Of a DNA stretch of 7,272 nt, positions 6,063-7,272 are shown one piece after another. Position numbers and translations under genes: made by a program. This DNA comes from Lentisphaeria bacterium. Its GTDB lineage: Bacteria > Verrucomicrobiota > Lentisphaeria > Oligosphaerales > Oligosphaeraceae. Under the pieces are notes generated by a model. That model had not been told where the DNA came from. It saw nothing but the letters and a program-made list of their open reading frames with translations, and made no database searches. The stretch's first letter is position 1. Every line of letters begins with the position of its first letter. The DNA lies in the NCBI GenBank assembly GCA_016302725.1, contig JAEDNB010000108.1, positions 1 through 7,272 of the forward strand, read 5' to 3'.

Positions 6063-7211
6063 GTGGGGCGTAGGATGCAGGAGGCGGGGATGGACTTTCC
6101 CATGCCCCCCGACGCCCTCCCCACCTACGAGACCCTCCTGCAGGCCATCCGCGAGAAGGGCAAGGCCCAGGTGGAGGAATGGTATTACGAGGAAAGCCAG
6201 CAAATCAAGGACCCCGGGTTCCTGGCGGAACGGATCCGGGAGATGTGCCAGGCCAGGGAAGCCGTGGACAAGGTGGGGGATCTCGGGGAATACAACAACA
6301 TCCCCTACGAAATCGACTGGTCCCTTTGCCTCCAGCAACCCCGGAAGAAGGCGAACGAAATCTATGACCAGTTCCTGGAGGTCACCCGGAAGGAACTGGA
6401 GCAAAGCGGCGGACTGGAGAACAAAATCGCCGCCCTGAGGGAAGAGGCCGCCAGGAAATACAAGCTCATCAAGAAGGGGCAGACGGTCAATGTCACCTTC
6501 CTGCGCTCCGGTAAGATTTCCACCACCCTCAAGGGGCGTCTCATGAACTTGTCCGCCGACCGCCTCCAGGTAGGCGGTCAATTCATCCGGCGGGCGGACC
6601 TGCCCGCGGAAATCCAGGCGCTCTTCTACGAGGACTCCCGGCAAAAAGCCATGGAAAACTACGTGGCGGAAAGGCGGGAGGAGGTCGACCGGAAGTTCCT
6701 CCTCCTCCTGAAGCAGCGCATGGAGGAAAACCTGCCCCCCGCCATGCTCAAGAACGGATACGTCCCCTCCCTCCGCTTCGGCTCCCTGAAAGGAAGCCTC
6801 TACCTCCTGGAAAACTGGATCCCCATGAAGGAATACGGATCCATCCTCCAGAATATCATCCACCAGAGACTCTGCAAGGAAATCGACACCACGCGCTTCT
6901 TCACATTCATGAAAAGCCAGGGCTATTGGTTCGACCAGACGGGAAACGCCTGGACCAGCGACAATGCAAAGAGGTTCCAACAGGAACTCCAACCCTACGT
7001 CGAAAAGGCCATGGACCTCCTCCATAAGACCAACGAAGGATGGATTCTCGTGGAAAACCCCGACGCCACCATGGGATACGAACTGCTTACCCCCTTCCAG
7101 GCCTTCCTCTATGAAACCAAGGAGGTGGACGCCCATATGGCCGCCGCCGGTTACCAGAAAATGGACTATCTACAGGACGGGAACCACTGGGAAAACCTCA
7201 TGGAAAATTGA
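6063..7211 (+). CDS. C-terminal part of the interrupted exported protein (possible internal start)
   Basis: A gene finder would probably call 382 residues from GTG 6063 (or ATG 6075). The part holds the beta-barrel-like segment (about 139-184 of this fragment) and the helical C-terminus. It lacks a signal peptide, and no well-spaced Shine-Dalgarno site precedes either start. The 30 codons between the TAG and 6063 are as coding-like as the rest, so this is probably not a separate native gene. If translated from here it would stay in the cytoplasm. Confidence 0.6.
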   Translation: MGRRMQEAGMDFPMPPDALPTYETLLQAIREKGKAQVEEWYYEESQQIKDPGFLAERIREMCQAREAVDKVGDLGEYNNIPYEIDWSLCLQQPRKKANEIYDQFLEVTRKELEQSGGLENKIAALREEAARKYKLIKKGQTVNVTFLRSGKISTTLKGRLMNLSADRLQVGGQFIRRADLPAEIQALFYEDSRQKAMENYVAERREEVDRKFLLLLKQRMEENLPPAMLKNGYVPSLRFGSLKGSLYLLENWIPMKEYGSILQNIIHQRLCKEIDTTRFFTFMKSQGYWFDQTGNAWTSDNAKRFQQELQPYVEKAMDLLHKTNEGWILVENPDATMGYELLTPFQAFLYETKEVDAHMAAAGYQKMDYLQDGNHWENLMEN

Positions 7212-7272
7212 ATGCCCATAATCTGGTTTTCTAACTATCTGCTTTTCTATTTCTAGTTATCTAGTTATCTAG
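7212..7272. other. AT-rich tail after the last gene
   Basis: After the TGA the composition drops abruptly from GC-rich to AT-rich (TTTTCTAACTATCTGCTTTT and similar). No hairpin terminator is seen before the window ends. Confidence 0.5.
7253..7272. repeat. 8-base tandem repeat CTAGTTAT, running off the window
   Basis: CTAGTTAT occurs at 7253-7260 and 7261-7268, with CTAG starting a third copy at 7269. A degenerate relative (CTAACTAT) lies at 7231-7238. The array may extend beyond the window. Confidence 0.65.

Larger units (their letters stand above)
5790..7211 (+). pseudogene. Exported protein of unknown function, frame broken by an in-frame TAG
   Basis: One reading frame runs from ATG 5790 to TGA 7209-7211 (473 codons), interrupted only by TAG at codon 61. 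Codons before, between and after the TAG keep the same third-position C/G bias, so this was one gene. Residues 1-26 are a signal peptide (RR, Leu-rich core, probable cleavage AHG/Q). Then come charged helices (about 35-130), a likely coiled-coil stretch ending near 225, and a compact strand-rich segment (about 230-275: KKGQTVNVTFLRSGKIS to GGQFIRRADLP) like a small beta-barrel. More charged helices follow, then a C-terminal region with Trp and Tyr (WFDQTGNAW, GYQKMDYLQDGNHWENLMEN). I do not recognise the family. It may be a pseudogene, a sequencing error, a recoded gene or a recent nonsense allele. If it is not translated past the TAG, only 60 residues are made. Confidence 0.7.

Noticed and set aside
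5778..7136. A 452-residue open frame on the minus strand over the interrupted gene
   Set aside because: The TAG reads as CTA on the other strand and so does not interrupt it, which makes this frame look more complete than the sense gene. Its translation is Gly/Leu/Glu-biased without a coherent domain, while the sense frame has a signal peptide and normal protein composition.

Overview
This is a GC-rich bacterial chromosomal segment with every supported gene on the + strand. The style of the genes suggests a member of the PVC superphylum (Lentisphaerota, Kiritimatiellota or Verrucomicrobiota). The clues are a large sodium:solute symporter with a C-terminal two-helix extension, divergent exported HEAT-like and SurA-like proteins, and mostly SD-less starts. 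This assignment is inference from protein style, not from a marker gene.

Layout: (1) 1-147 is the C-terminal end of an unrecognised gene, closed by two consecutive hairpins, the second a near-ideal intrinsic terminator (210-251). (2) 252-520 is non-coding. (3) 521-1351 encodes a membrane-anchored HEAT-like protein. (4) 1383-2555 encodes a putative lipoprotein resembling SurA/PpiC parvulin chaperones, 31 bases after the previous gene. (5) 2556-2721 is a structured leader whose single 5' arm can pair with either of two repeated 3' arms. (6) 2722-4929 encodes a 735-residue sodium:solute symporter with a clear Shine-Dalgarno site. (7) 4907-5455 overlaps the symporter end and encodes a GNAT acetyltransferase of the short N-acetylglutamate synthase (ArgA-like) type. 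(8) 5456-5789 is non-coding, with a short CACGGAGG repeat and two hairpins. (9) 5790-7211 is one continuous reading frame for an exported protein, broken at codon 61 by an in-frame TAG. (10) 7212-7272 is AT-rich and ends in an 8-base tandem repeat running off the window.

How the genes work together: 521 and 1383 look like a two-gene envelope unit. The symporter and acetyltransferase look translationally coupled, which hints at uptake linked to amino-acid (glutamate/arginine) metabolism, but the substrate cannot be read from the sequence. The broken gene at 5790 is another exported protein with its own leader. I found no mobile element, CRISPR array, tRNA or rRNA, and no clear novel defence or biosynthetic system. 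The strongest oddity is the in-frame amber codon in an otherwise intact gene.
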